Numbered from the stretch's first letter, positions 35,841 to 49,462 are shown. The stretch: DNA of 64,000 nt from Strongylocentrotus droebachiensis (GCA_035222895.1 JAVYIG010000691.1:278501-342500), one strand, 5' to 3'. Translations and numbers: made by a program. Notes: generated by a model not told the origin, from the sequence alone.

Positions 35841-36986
35841 CAGAAGTGGAAAGCATGTGATGTAAAAACGTTGATTCTACTCCTACGATACTCCCAGCTC
35901 GAGCGACACCCCGCCCCCCCCCCCCTTTTTCTTCCCCCGATTCTATAAGCATCATAGTTAGTGTTATTAACATAATGTACCGTCGGGCAGGAACATTGAA
36001 TCATGATAGTGATACCATTTTCAATTGCATGGGCACCGTCCTTGACATTACAAAAGCTTGGTTGAATTGTCTGAAATATAACAACATTATAACAATTAAA
36101 CTCAGTATGCCACAAGAAAGCTATGAAAATACGTGTACACAGTACACACAATGTCCAAGTAGGTGCTGTTATTTTGCAATTATTCCCATTATTTCTGCAG
36201 CTGTTCTTTAGAGTCTAGTAAACAGAGGTACGTTTGTGTAATAGCATCACATGTGTATACATGTACATCCTTCATGCTTCAAACATTATGTTATTGCGTT
36301 AGTCAGAATTTTGCTGAAGGATATATTATATCAACATCTTTTGCTATAGCCTTCTCTCATTGTTTTTCATTCTGTCTTACCCCCTGCAACTGAACCCAAG
36401 ATAACCATCGTCCGTCTTCACAATGTTTTGATCATAAAACAGGTTATTTGGATCATTTGTAAACACACAAGAGGCAGTACCTGCAGATATCAATTTCTGA
36501 TAAAGCACCGTAACTCATAAATAGATATACTCGTATATACATGGTTCAAACCAGGAGACAAGCTCTCCAGATTACACGTATTATATAGGATCGTTCAGAC
36601 ATTACTCAGTAAACCGCTTGAAAATAAAGAATGATGCGGCAAATTAATTGGTATAAAGCATAGGGCACATAATAGTTTTGTATTCGTTATACAGCGCTCC
36701 TGTGACGATACTTGCTTCGCGGTAACTCCTACAAAACAAAAACGAATTCTTGACTTCATCCTTGCATTTGACACTAAACCTATAACCCTAACCCTTGTCC
36801 AAAACTTAACTTAGATTCGAAATAGTATAACCTTCACCCTATACATTTGACGACATAAAGTTCAGAGCAATTACTGAGGCATGATTTCTTGTATCATCGT
36901 AATGCACAAAATGATAAGGAAGTATGCTCGGGGGTGGGGGGGGGGCGCCCATCTCCTCTTTTCCCTCAACCTTATATTGCTAGTCA

Positions 36987-37370
36987 TTAAAGGAATCCGG
37001 TAACTTTGTCTCAGATTCTGCAACAGAATTCTGGATTTAGCTCATGATGCAATGATAATTATAAACCTTTAGGTCAGTCAGGAACCCCATGACTTTTACA
37101 AGCCGATCGCCTGTCTGATTATCAAGATATTTATGATTGGAATTACAAATTTCGAAAACCGTTCGCCTGACGGTTTTCATAACACTACAGTCTATTGGGG
37201 AAAACGAGTATGGTAAAACCGGTCACTCAAAGATTTTTACTTTTTTGAGGCACTTCTTGATCATTTTGAAGCGCAATTTTTCAGGGCTTCAATATTACAC
37301 CATATCACAGACACTGATAACACGTAGGGCCGTGTATCTCATATTTAACATTGTTAAACGATCCCTTTAA
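36987..37370 (+). mobile_element. TTAA element, family A, copy 1
   Basis: A 384-bp element beginning 'ttaaagga-tccggtaac' and ending 'gttaaacgatccctttaa'. The perfect terminal inverted repeat in the better copy is 'ttaaagggatc'/'gatccctttaa'. The TTAA target suggests the piggyBac or Kolobok superfamily. The frames inside (for example 37137-37370) are shared between copies only because the DNA is repeated. Confidence 0.85.
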
Positions 37371-37690
37371 CACGTAGTTCTAATTGTGTCGCGTTTGGGT
37401 TTTTGAGCCGCTTTCTCAAGTTATGTGTGAACGAAGCCGAAGCAGAGTAGTGTTATGGCGTATGAAAAAAAGCATAAATCATGATGTCTTAATAATCAGG
37501 CGAAGTGGAGAATGAGATAGTCTTTCAGAGGATTTGTATTGCTGCTGCACAGAAATGCCAGAACTTGTCGGAGTAGGATGAATAAGCTCATGGAGTTCTC
37601 ATTTTGTCATGTGATACATTGATTACAAATGTATTGGTTACAAAATGCATTGACGCCAAGATATTTAGCGATTTCCCGGGAACTTAAGTC

Positions 37691-38083
37691 TTAAAGGGAT
37701 CCGGTAACTTTGTCTCAGATTCTGAAACAAACTCCTGGATTTAGCTCATGCTGCAATCATAATTATAAACATTTACAAACTGTAGGTCAGTCAGGAATCC
37801 CTTGACTTTTACAAGCCGATCGCCTGTCTGATTATCAATATAGTTATGATTGGAAATCGAAATTTCAAAATTCGTTTTCCTAACTGTTTTATAACACTAC
37901 AGTCTATTAAGGAAAATGAGTATGGTAAAACCGGTCACTTAAAATGTTTTACTTTTTTGAGGCACTTTATGGTCATTTTGAAGCACAATTTTGTTAGGGC
38001 TTCAATATTACACCGTATCACAGACACTGATAACACGTAGGGCCATGCATCTCAGATTTAACATTGTTAAACGATACCTTTAA
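37691..38083 (+). mobile_element. TTAA element, family A, copy 2
   Basis: 393 bp in the same orientation as copy 1 and about 320 bp downstream of it. It has a good left end 'ttaaagggatccggtaac' and a slightly decayed right end. It carries the same internal order of blocks ('ttagctcatg-tgcaat', 'aagccgatcgcctgtctgat', 'acactacagtctatt', 'aaaaccggtcact'). Confidence 0.85.
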
Positions 38084-38829
38084 GGAGTCGAAGGAGTAAT
38101 CCGCATGATTTTTTTTGAAAGTGTTAAGGAGTGTTCTCCAGCACCAGATCTTTATAAAATCATTGCTGATATTATTTATATGAGATAGTCACGTTTTTAG
38201 GACATCATTTAAAAGCAGTTTTCTTGTTATGCGTTTATTCTTTTAAAGTGTTCATGTTGTGGCCGCGCGACATTTAACAGTTTCTGTGTGTGTTTTATTT
38301 ACTCTAAGGGCCGTACGATATAGTTCATATTCCCTGAATATTGAGCTTAATTGTGAGTTATGTTTGTCAGTACATCACTCCTGCCATGATATATGATATT
38401 TTGTATATCTGAAATGTTTCCATTTTCTCTGTCATTTATCATGATATGAAATGCATCATAAAAGACAAACCTCAAGGTACTAATACATTCGGCATATCGA
38501 TATCTAACCCTTTTGTATTTTCTTTTTTGTCAACTACGTCTATCTCAAATCCATTTTCCCTTGTAACTTCCATGATTTCTGAACAAAAGTATAGTAATGT
38601 TGTTTCGAGAAAATGGAAAACACATCACCATTATGACAGATCCTGTCGTTATTTCAATCGTCTTTTTACTTGGACAGATAAGTGCAATTGATGTATAATT
38701 CCAGGATTCACGTTGTTTTTCCTCACTATGAACTGCTATTTGACTTTTAAAATTCGTTATAAAAATAAATGGGTTGAAGCATGGTACAATTGTCGATGTC
38801 TGGTGTTATGCTTAAATCCCGACTGAACT

Positions 38830-38956
38830 TCTTATAGCTTCTTGAGCCCTCTATATAGCGAACAATGCCTAAGCGGTGACCGTTGGTCCCCCACGGTCCC
38901 CTTTTTCTTATCAGTGTTAATTCAGAGCTGATTTTATGAGATAACCACCTGTCAGG
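38830..38956 (+). repeat. Dispersed repeat B, copy 2
   Basis: Same order of blocks as 31188-31311 ('ccctctatatagcgaac', 'gttggtcccccac', 'cctttttcttat', 'gataaccacctgtca'). Same orientation. Confidence 0.75.
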
Positions 38957-39924
38957 AGATCTAGTCTCTCCTGGCCAAACTAGTGCAGATAGGCTTTAAA
39001 TGATTGATATCTATTGCTTTGATGTTAAACGGGTATTGAATTACGCTTGAAGTAAATATGAATTTATAGGAAAGATATGAACAAAAATGACCTAATCATA
39101 ACTGAAATTTCAGAAGAATGTGATGAACAACTCAGCTTCCACCAATGACTACGAAATGAAGGTTTACACAAAGAATTATGGAAGTATTCATGTCTTATTG
39201 ATTTGTAGCTAAACGCATAACATTTCCATCTCCCCCCTGTCTGTAACTCTATGACATCAGTAAATCCCTCTACGCAGTCTAGACGCAAGATGGCGACAGA
39301 CGGCTTTAAGTCGAGCCAGGAATAATTCCCAGGCCGTCCGAAGCATTTTGCATTTCAACGTATCATGCTTGTTATCTAGGGCAAGTTATCTTTAAAAAAG
39401 AATATTGTCTGATTTCTGATAAGGACTGGAATGGGTAGACGTCTGGCCATATAATGTCATTATTCATGTACCATTTGTCTGTACATGTGTAAAATAACCC
39501 ATAGGGAGATCCCCATGACATACTTCCTTGGCATGGCAATAGTTATTTAACGCAAACTAAAGAGGACATCGACTTTTTTTGCTTAGAATCTGAGAACAGT
39601 TTCTCGGGATTTGGATCCGATTATGCTAACATCCAATACCATCTAATCTATGTATATGTTGAGTAGATAGTCGAAACATCTCCGTGTCAACGAGCAAGTT
39701 GAAGGGAAATATTTATTCAGATTTTGTGTGAGTATCCATTACACTATGATTTAGGAACTGTGGAGACATTATTTATGTTTTATATTGTTTTTGGTTCATT
39801 TCGGGATACCAAAATGATTTTTTTAAAATAATTTCATTCACTTTTAAATAATGTTACTATCTATCTTTGTAAATAATAACGACCAAAAGGAAATAATAAA
39901 TATGGAGAGGGGAAGGGGGAGAGA

Positions 39925-39929
<5 letters not shown>

Positions 39930-39963
<34 letters not shown>
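39930..39963. repeat. (GA)n microsatellite
   Basis: Pure GA run. Confidence 0.97.
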
Positions 39964-39969
<6 letters not shown>

Positions 39970-40621
39970 ATAACACTTTGATAATGAAAGTTAATTAATT
40001 AGGTGATTTTAATAATATAAATCAAACTACACGTTTATTTGCAAATGTGATATTCATCCACACTCATCAAATTATCTTCGATGTTGTTATTTCGTTTTTT
40101 CTTCTCTCCTTAAAATCGATGTTTGAAATAAATATATTTTTACTCACGCAGATCAATGAAGCGAATTCATTGAACTTCAATGTCGCCATCACATGTCCAA
40201 TATCATTTATTCCCACGTTGCCTTCTGAAATACATGCATATCCTAAATAAATGCAAAATAGATTGAACGTTTGTTTTATGAAGATCAGGGTCTAGCTTGT
40301 CTTGTAAAGATGGGCGATTGATTCCAAGACCTCCAAATAAATACACGTTTACAGTCTCCTATCTCTTATGTACATAGTTGCGATTGATATCAATCACTAA
40401 TAAGTTGCGATTAATCGCAAATCTTTATAAGATCAGGATCTGAATAATATGATCGAATATTATTTTTTCGTAATCATTGTAATGGCATCATGCATCTACT
40501 GCAATCTTACCTAAGGTATGAAATAACATATTTATCATTAATACAACGATTTGTTTGTTTAGGTATCACTGTTATTTCTTTATAAATTGTTTTCTACTAC
40601 TGTCTCCTTTATATTATTTTG

Positions 40622-40624
<3 letters not shown>

Positions 40625-40658
<34 letters not shown>

Positions 40659-40679
40659 TCCCCCTCTCTCTCTCTCTCA
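40625..40679. repeat. (CT)n microsatellite
   Basis: CT run with one CCTTCCCC interruption. Confidence 0.97.
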
Positions 40680-41755
40680 TTATCCTGATTATGTTTTAGC
40701 TATAACAGTATTCCATGTTTCGATATATTGATATTGTTACCATTATTGATACGCTTTGAGAGGTTTGGTTATTAATTGGATGTAATAGTTTTATTCTATA
40801 GAGGGATTTTTTAAAGATTTATTTTGAATAGGTAAACAATATTACCCCCCGCCCTAAACTTGAAGAAAGTCACAAGACGAATCTGTTGCAAAAGACAATG
40901 ATTATCATTTCAAAGACAGAATAGTTGTCCTGCTTATGCCGTGTCTCCATGTTGGATAAGATGAACAAATATACATAGGAGTCCAACTGGAATGGTATAC
41001 AAAATGCTTATGAGTTCAAAAGAACATGAATCTTTCAACGAATGACAATATTCGCACTATTGAACGAATGAAAACATTCATTATTTGTTTTATATAACAT
41101 CAACAGATATTTTAACAATATATTTTTTTTAAATATAACAAAAATGTATCCACCAAAAGTATATCATCAATAATTATCAACAACAAATATATCAACAAAA
41201 AATATATCCAAACAAAATATATATAAAAATGTATCCCTTTCAAGAAGAAAAATATATATAAACATGTATATCGACAAATAACTATTCAACCAAATACTGG
41301 TCGCAGATTTAAACCAAAAATGCACACTCAATGACGTAGTCGTTGAATAGATTATTTATTGAATATCATGTGACCAACAATCCTCTAATCAGATGACAAG
41401 GATCTACTTCGATGTTATATAAAATCTCATAACCTCTATCTGTCATGCTGTTACATTGCATTCACGGTGAAGCAATTCAGTATTCTAAAAATCCCAGAGG
41501 CCAAGGCAACTCACAATGACAAGATATATCAGAATCCTATTTAACTCTTAACAAGCTTGCGTGAAATCCATTTCATCTATCCCTTTTCGTCACCATTTAG
41601 GATGACTAACCCTTTGAAGGTAAATATAGCCGATTCATCGCATTTTTTCACGGCGAGTAGGCACGCGTGTTCAGCTTATCAGCACTGTTTAAAATTAGCT
41701 TTATATAATTTGTTTAGATATTTTATTCTACATGGTTTATAGTATGTTTATTACA
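40680..41755. other. No gene recognised; AT-rich with ATATA patches
   Basis: Repeated 'tatatc-a-caa-aa' patches over 41110-41280 look like slippage-derived simple sequence. No coding signal was seen. Confidence 0.4.
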
Positions 41756-41760
41756 TAATC

Positions 41761-41835
41761 CCCCCTCTCTCTCTCTCTCTCTCTCTTATTTTCTTTTTAT
41801 ATCGGCCTCTGTGTGTGTCTCACTCTTTCTCTCTC

Positions 41836-41919
<84 letters not shown>

Positions 41920-41920
41920 A
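41761..41920. repeat. (CT)n tract, two blocks
   Basis: CT blocks at about 41761-41787 and 41813-41919, followed by TATC/TTTA simple sequence. Three overlapping Ser/Leu frames are artefacts. Confidence 0.97.
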
Positions 41921-42199
41921 ATCTATCTATCGATTTATCTATTTATTTATCTGTATATATATTTTATATATTTGTCTTTGTTTTTTTTCCCTTTTTTCCT
42001 TTTATTTATCTTACTTTTTCTCCCTAATCTTCGGACCTCTCAATCTTATACTTCTTTCTCTTCCGCTTTTTTTTCCCGAGAGTTAATGCCAAAGCAATAC
42101 CACCACATACAGTGTCGAATTCCCGGGGTCCGGAGCACTTCGCAGTGTTTCTCGGGATCAATTTTCTTCATTAGTATCCACTTCAATACCCCTCAGCTC

Positions 42200-43630
42200 G
42201 AATAGGTTCACATCTAACCCTACACAGCAAAAAAAAAACAACAACAACAAAAACGGCAGAGTTTCTTCCCATTCAAGATCTTGAAATTGTACCGATTGAC
42301 CTCGCGATCGTTTTCTCGAATCATTCATTGCTGCTGCTCATATTTTACCAGCATGGCCAGTGAGTTGATCAAGTCTCTGCTTTTACGGAGGCATATCGAA
42401 GGAGGGATCGTAGAGTCTCCGGGATGAAAAAAAAACAATTTTGAAAGATGAAAGCGAAGTTGGGATTCGTCAATTCACATATAACGCTTGTTCAAAGTTA
42501 ACACAAATATACCTTCGTTCCCCCAACCCAATACTATTATTATTATTTATTATTTATTCGGCAAACACAAAGAAAATCATTGAATACAAAACAAGAGTAC
42601 ATTTGGTAAAGAGTCACATGGATGCCGGGAAGAGAAAAAGGTTAACTAAATATTAAACTATAACCCGAAGGTCTCCTTTTCCAATAATATAACTGAATAA
42701 ATGAATGAATCAATCATATGAATAAATAAAATAAATAAGTAAATAAATAAAATAAAAATTAAGAAAGTGATTGAAAAACTTTCGAGTTTTCAATGTGTAT
42801 TCGGATTACGTGACATGATAGTGTCTTGTTGCAATATTTGTACAGTTGACGCACAAGCCTTCAGGTTTGAACCTCTTTGGAATCCCCTTAGGGCTACATT
42901 TTGAGTAGGAATGGATCTAGCAACCTTGTTCTTTCAACATATCCAAGAGTGTACTAGTGTCAAAGCACCGCGTTCCAAGAATATGTTTTTAAGTAACTTG
43001 TTATCCCTAGGGCTGGTGTTAACGGGAAGCGGGATTAGGGTGTATTCCCTCTGAGGCATTTTCTACAAATATCGCCTCTGTAAGGCACTAGACAAATTGA
43101 GCATTGTCAACAGATAGTTATAATCGCCGAAGTGAATTGCAAAGACTGAGAGACAATGAAGGCTAGTAGACAAAGTTATTCGAAGTGTATCTGAATTCTT
43201 ATTTCAAATGAAACTCAGTCAAAGTTTCCAGAAATGAAACAAACTCTATACATTTTGTGTCCATGATCTAATTCAGTTCTCCCCTCTGAAATTTTGTTGT
43301 GACCAGGGAGATTATAGACCCCCGGGTATTTTCGGAATCTCCTGTTGCATAATATTATTCTGTTGCATTTTTTATATGACAGGCCAATACTTACCCAGAT
43401 TTTTAGCTCCATGGGGATTCAATCCCTCCCCCTCCCTTCGTCCCGATATGAATATGCCACCATACGAGCTACCATTACTCTCAATATAACTGCTTTCTTA
43501 TCCTTAACAGTTAGCTGAACGGGGAGGCAGTCGTGGTTAATATAAGGAGTGCCGTTAGCACTGCTGAGCAAATTTCCCGCATTGACTGGACCACGCCTTT
43601 GTCACCCTTAATGGCACATTTTAATTTAAT
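42200..43630. other. No gene recognised
   Basis: Contains a short A-rich/CAA run near 42229 and (AAAT)n-like sequence near 42690-42770. No supported exon was found. Confidence 0.4.
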
Positions 43631-43636
43631 GCTACC

Positions 43637-44145
43637 AAGCCATATGCGGGTCGCTCACTCCCATACATACCTTTACTTAGCTATATACCCCTCCGACCAT
43701 GGGTGCCTTAAAATTACCATGTCCATCCCCCTACCTCCAAGACGCTCATGTTGGGGTCGATCAGCATACACCCCTGCTCTTCTAGCCCCATCTGAACTTC
43801 CCCTACCAATGCTTCTTCCCCTGTCGTCAAGACGACCATGCAAAGGTCGATCATCTCCTTAGAGATCTCCTCCTTTTGGCTACACCCCTGCTTCCACCCC
43901 CTTAAACAAAATCCCATTACTAGCCCCCCCCCCCCCCGAGACGACCGTGCACTAATCGTTTAGGTCCTTCGCTGACCCCCCTGCTACACTGGGGTCCCTA
44001 AACTCTCCCATCTTTGGGACAAATCGGCTCCTTATGCACGCACCTTCAACGCCCTCGCTTGAGTCGCTTCCCTCCAATCTTTAAATTGTTCCCCTGTCTA
44101 TACCCTCCTTGGTCGAGGCAAGCATGTACGGGTCGCTCAGCTCCT
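43637..44145 (+). repeat. Degenerate tandem repeat, about 90-bp period
   Basis: The motif 'agacgaccatgcaaaggtcg' + 'atca' recurs in decayed forms around 43640 ('gccatatgcgggtcgctca'), 43740, 43830, 43940 and 44115 ('gcaagcatgtacgggtcgct'). Between the motifs lie C-rich 'cccctgct' stretches. Spacing is close to 90 bp or its multiples, pointing to an old minisatellite. Confidence 0.45.
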
Positions 44146-44461
44146 TCCAATCGTCTCGCCATCTCTCGACAGCTGTCGGACTGTAAATCCCCTGCTGCCG
44201 TGGGATACCGTCAGACCGGTCACAGTTGCTTCCAGCGCTCCAGTTACTTTCAGTGTCATTATTTGACTTGTCTCTGTCCTCCTCCTCCTCCACCCCTCCT
44301 CAATACTCCTTGCCATTCTCGTTCTCCTATTATATAATTATCCTCTTATTTTTCATTTTGCAGCCTTCCTCATTCCTTTCCCCTTTTATTCTGTCTTTAA
44401 TGCATGAATATCAATCTTTATACATAATATATCTCAATCTCTATCTATGTCTGTCCTAATC

Positions 44462-44463
<2 letters not shown>

Positions 44464-44499
<36 letters not shown>

Positions 44500-44765
44500 T
44501 TTACGCACAGTCACGTGATCATGCATTCACCCCACCCCCACACCATCACGCCCATGAAACCGTAACCCTCTCTCCATCTCTCTAACTTTTCTCTCCCCCA
44601 CCAACATCTCACTCACTCATACACACTCTCTCTCCCCCTCTCTCTCTCCCTCTCTCTCTTTCTCTCTCTCTCTTTTTCTCTCTCTCCGTACCCCCTATCC
44701 TCCCCCTGTCCATCTACCTCTGCCCCCTCTCCCTCTGAGTCTCTCTCTACCTCACTCAATACGAC
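44464..44765. repeat. (CT)n / CCCT tracts
   Basis: Several CT blocks separated by C-rich pyrimidine sequence. Confidence 0.95.
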
Positions 44766-45283
44766 TTATACCACCTTCACTCTCCAACATTGTCGAACAT
44801 CGAAAGCGGCTAATGCGCTGCAAATATATACGTCGTGATCCCTCCGTTTTCTCGGGAACAACCCTCGCTAAAAGTTATCTAAATATTGGCTATATTGATC
44901 AAGAAAAGATCTTCCCCTAGGATTTCCGAGGCGCTAAAATGACCTCATTTTCCTTTTCTCTTTCTTGCCTGTACTTATTTTTCTCTCGGAGCAGGTATAC
45001 CATGTTTGACATGTCGAGTGGTAGAAGTGTGCTGTTGTTCACCCGCTAAAAGATCTCGGATTTCGAAGAACATTATTTTTCCTTCTGCAATATTCCACTG
45101 CAGAGGTGGAGTTACCTCTGAGCCATTAATGGTCATGGACGGTGATGGTCAAGGCCAAGGATGTTGAGAACCAGAAGGACGTTAAATTTATGTACAGATT
45201 CCTTCAGGCTCCCAACAGACGAAGTAAAACCCTTTATTATGTAATTGGAATTTGTTTCTTTCTCATGTTATGCTTATGATCTT

Positions 45284-45440
45284 CTCCTCCTCCTTCTTTT
45301 TTCGTATCATTATTATGTTTCTCCCTCCTCTTCCTCCATTTCTTTTCCTTCTTCATCTTCTTGTTCTTTTTTCTTCTTTCTTATTTCTTCTTCTACTACT
45401 TCTTTCTACTCCTTCTGTCTACTTCTCCTCTTTCCCCCTT
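45284..45440. repeat. (CTT)n-rich pyrimidine tract
   Basis: TTC/CTT/CTC mixture, almost all pyrimidine. Three Ser/Phe/Leu frames are artefacts. Confidence 0.9.
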
Positions 45441-46476
45441 CAATTTCCTATCTTTTTCACCAATCAGTTCTGTCCAATCCACCCGCTCACCTCTAATTCT
45501 TCTCCGTCTTCTTAATTTCTCTCCTCTTTTTTTTTCCTTGTTACCCTATTTCCATGTTCTTCGTTTTCTTATATGTCCCTAATTTCCACAAAACGAAATA
45601 AAAGAAGGAACAACCTGAGCTAACCATTAATTAAACAATGCCAGTACATGTTTTTTAGTATCATTTTCTCCATGTCGCCTTGCCTTAATCCTTCGAAATC
45701 CCCTGTTTGCAACACAACTACATGTTCATGTAACATGGCTTCTCATATTCCATTACACTCTTTTCCTCGCCGTTTCATCACCTGGACATGTGTTCACACC
45801 GCTCGTTTCATGTTTCCATATAGCCTCTCATGGCACCCTGATCAAACACGGTCTTTATTAGAGTGTAAACACTGCGCGGGTACTCAGCGATTCATTATTG
45901 CTAAGTGTGTAAACATATCCCTGCGCGCCTAGCTTGAGCCGAGCTGCGGCTGGGTGTGAAAGACTAAATACCTTTCACAGTTACACGCACCGATGCTTAG
46001 CTGTGATCACGTGGTCAGCTTGAAGAGTACAAGACGAACGCTACAGCGGCGCCACGGGTAAAGGCATGCATTGCGTGCAATGTCTATGTAGAACATGAAA
46101 ATGTAAACCACAAACCTTTTGGAATATAACAGATCTTGATGAGAAAATCCACAAACGAAGAGGTGGGCGAATTAAAGAAATCATTTGGACCATGATATTT
46201 CCTCTTTCTCTCCATCTCGATCTATAATATCTTTTGTTTGTCTCATATGCATATGCGTCTATTGTGAAAGTTGATTAATGATGTTATTTCATCTATATGC
46301 ACTTAATTATTTTTTCTTTATGTAATTGCCTGAAGATTTTAGGGGAATTTTTCATGAGGTCTTTACAAAAATGTTGATTACATTAAAGATGTAAATATTT
46401 CACAGTTACATGGTAAAAAAAACAAAAACATTGCATCTACAAATGTTCTTGATAATACTTCAATACCAGATGAGAG

Positions 46477-46556
46477 ACTAACAACAAGAAGAGGAAGAAA
46501 AGAAAAAGAAGAAGAAGGAGGAGAAGAAGAAGAACAAGAAAAAGAAGAAAGATAAA
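46477..46556. repeat. (GAA)n-rich purine tract
   Basis: GAA/AAG repeats with occasional C. Confidence 0.93.
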
Positions 46557-46810
46557 CAATGTTTGTAATCAAGAATACAGATGTTATTTTGTCATTCTGT
46601 TTCTTTACCTCACATCATGCATCGTCAGCAGTCGAAGAAGAGGTTCAAATGGTATAACCACTAATGGCTCTTAGAGGTTTGGTTTAGATTTTACACCGTT
46701 CATCTTTATTTTGTTATAATTACTTCAACAATATTCTAAAATCATTCCTCTGCGAACATTGAAATAAATCCGCTCATGTATAGCATGTATTACGACTATT
46801 CATACGTCAT

Positions 46811-47113
46811 AAAGAAGAAAGAGTGGAAATCAAGATGGAGAAGTAGAAGAAATGAATAAGTAGAACCCCAACAAAAGAAGAATGAGAAAGAAAAGAAAAA
46901 CGAAATTGAAGGAGATTGTAGAAAAGGATGAAAACGAAAAAAAAGAAGAAGAAAAGAAAAAGAAGAATACAAGAAGTAAGAGAAGAAGGAGGAACGAATA
47001 GGATGAGGATGAAAAGGAAACGTAGCAGAAGAAACAGGAGGAGAAGAAGAAGGAGGGAGAGGAAAGGAAAAAGAAGCAGAAGAAGAGGAAGAAGAAGGGG
47101 AAAGAAGAAGGTT
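46811..47113. repeat. (GAA)n-rich purine tract, 300 bp
   Basis: Almost pure purine on the + strand. The Ser/Phe/Leu frames (up to 116 residues) on the - strand and the Arg/Lys frame on the + strand are repeat translations. Confidence 0.95.
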
Positions 47114-47647
47114 GAAAGGCTCGGCAAAGCACCTGTCAGTGGCCATATTTGAACACCAGGTAAATCTGTTGGCGCCCGTGTATCCCTCTTAGAGCCTCCT
47201 CAAGTGTTCATCATCATCGTGCAGAGTTTATAGAGTGTATGTAGCTTAACCCATTCGGAGCGATTTCTCACGTTTTGTGATTTGACTCAGTATCTTCAGA
47301 GTCCTAATATATGCAAGAAACATTAGGGGAAGGGTTCACAATTTCGTACACACTCTATCCATTTTATTACATTTAACCATTATGGTATTTCACACCAGGA
47401 AAATATGTAGAAAATAAGTTGATAAAATAAAAGGAGACAAGCATGAAAATTCATCAAGAGTTTGACAAGTTCGGTATGATTTTTTTTAAGGAAAACTCAA
47501 TACTTCCTTTAACATTTTCTGTTTCTGTTCCGATTATCTTAATAAGGTACAGATATTGAAATATAACAGAACGATTTTTTTTTTCTATGTAAAGAAGAAA
47601 GACTGGTCGAACTGTAAACGGACATTTACCTTTTCTTCCCTATCTTA

Positions 47648-47697
47648 ACTCCCCCCCCCCTCTCTCTCTCCCTCTCTCTCCCGCCCTCCTTCCCCTC
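47648..47697. repeat. Poly-C followed by (CT)n
   Basis: About ten C then CT/CCCT units. Confidence 0.95.
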
Positions 47698-48279
47698 TCA
47701 TCCCTATTTGTTGTTTCTTAAGTGTTACATTTGTCTTTCTTTATACATTCAATAATTATTCTCCCCCTATCTCCTTCTTCAACTGCAACTCTGCAGTCCT
47801 TGAATAAAAAAAAACAGATTTGACATCCCTATTTTCTTCTCCCACTTCTACATCTCTCTTTCTTCTTCATCCTTCCTCTCTCATTTTCGGTATTCTCATC
47901 ATCATTATTACACAAGGTCGAGAAGGAGAAAGGAGAAAGAGGAGTACATCTTGAGTTGTGCTCATGCATAACTCCAGTACAGGTGGAGGACGTAAGACAG
48001 ACACATTCAAGTGCATAATCAATTATACGATTTGCATCATCTCCACCAAAAGCGTTGGCACGTCATCGCGGAAAAGAAAGTTGTGTTGCAACATAATTAA
48101 GTTCCACGAAGAAAATATTCTCATCCCGTGCGTGCAATTGTTTCTTGTGCACTTGGCATGCTTAAGAGAAAGCTTGGAGGGACACCAAAGGCCACATGCG
48201 GAAGACTGCCAATGAATACTGAAATCAATGTTGATTAAACAACATGAACATTGATGAATGACAGAATGTCACTTTACCC

Positions 48280-48304
48280 GACCCCCCCCCCCCCCCCCCC
48301 TCCC
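48280..48304. repeat. Long poly-C run
   Basis: About 20 uninterrupted C. Confidence 0.97.
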
Positions 48305-48904
48305 CTTCCACTGTTCATATTGAAAGCCGTATATACATGTTCTTTGAACAAGCATTTGCATTGTTTTGTTTTCATTCTTTCTTCTCTTGAGCAAGATACT
48401 TTTTGTTTTGCTTTTTTTTTTCCGGTTTGCATTGTGGATTAACTTCGTTCACCCACTTGTGCAGAAAAGCAAATGGCTGGCCACAGATGCGTAAATGAAA
48501 ACATATACATTGTCTGTTATTATGTTTGCGTCAGCTTACGTCAAAACACAAGCTTGGACACATGGGACCTAAACGCGGCGTAACCATTATCCTTGAATGA
48601 AACCCGATGGCGTTTAATGCGTCAGGTTTTTAAGCGCATGCATGATCCTGCCATAGTCCCAAACCGTGACAAGAATATTCCTGCTGCGCATGATGCGCCA
48701 ATTTGGTTGCGTCACGGTCTGCGCTAATCAAGTATATGTAGGCAAGTAGCCGGCTAACTTCCCAGTTAAAATTAATAATACAATTATCAATTTGTTATCA
48801 CTTGTCATTTTAAGTCATTTTTTCTTAAACGACATTACTTGATCAATAACAAATGGTAGGCCATTCTAGTAGTGTCCCTGTATAGATGGACACTACACTA
48901 GGGG

Positions 48905-48980
48905 TAATAGTATAGTTGTAAAGCGCTTAGAGACATTTGTATTAAGCGCTATATAAAAGCTGAATATTATTATTATTAAT
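48905..48980 (+). mobile_element. Retroelement 3' tail with (ATT)n
   Basis: 'taaagcgcttagagacattt' and 'aagcgctatataaaagctga' run into (ATT)n. The 'agcgct-tataaa' block also ends the SINE at 15700-16055, so this is the tail of a related SINE or its partner LINE. No tRNA-like head is visible upstream. Confidence 0.5.
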
Positions 48981-49429
48981 ATTCAAGTCACCGACCCCCT
49001 CCAACGTCAGGCAAAATATACATCGCACGCAACGGGCTTAAGGTAACAAAACGATTGAAATGGGATCGTTGGCATCCGTTTGTACTTTCATCAACGAATA
49101 TTTAAGTTTTATAAATGCCAAGAGATTTTTTTTTGGCAGGGGTCAGTTATTCGCACTATATCTAATCGGCTTAAAGAAGGGCTTTATTTACTCTGTCCAT
49201 CAAATCTCATTATGATGTAAGTTATATAATCTGGATAATCTCTTCATTGACTAAAAGCGCATCTCTTTGCATTATTGCATTTTAGCGTTTATTGGATAAT
49301 GAATTTCTTTATTGATTCTTTGTTTTCATTTTGTCCATGATTTGTAAGTCTCCAGTATTATTTTGTTAAATATCTCATGCCTTTCTTAATAATTGTTATC
49401 TGTCGAAAGTAATCCCTACCATTCTCACC

Positions 49430-49431
49430 CA

Positions 49432-49462
<31 letters not shown>

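Noticed and set aside
35609-36151. 180-residue - strand frame
   Set aside because: Centre is (GAAA)n; flanks have no motif and no splice support.
37137-38040. Similar frames in two places suggesting a gene family
   Set aside because: They lie inside TTAA element copies; similarity reflects repeated DNA, and the frames break differently in each copy.
46796-47152. Ser/Phe/Leu-rich - strand frames and Arg/Lys + strand frame
   Set aside because: Low-complexity GAA tract; same DNA open in several frames.
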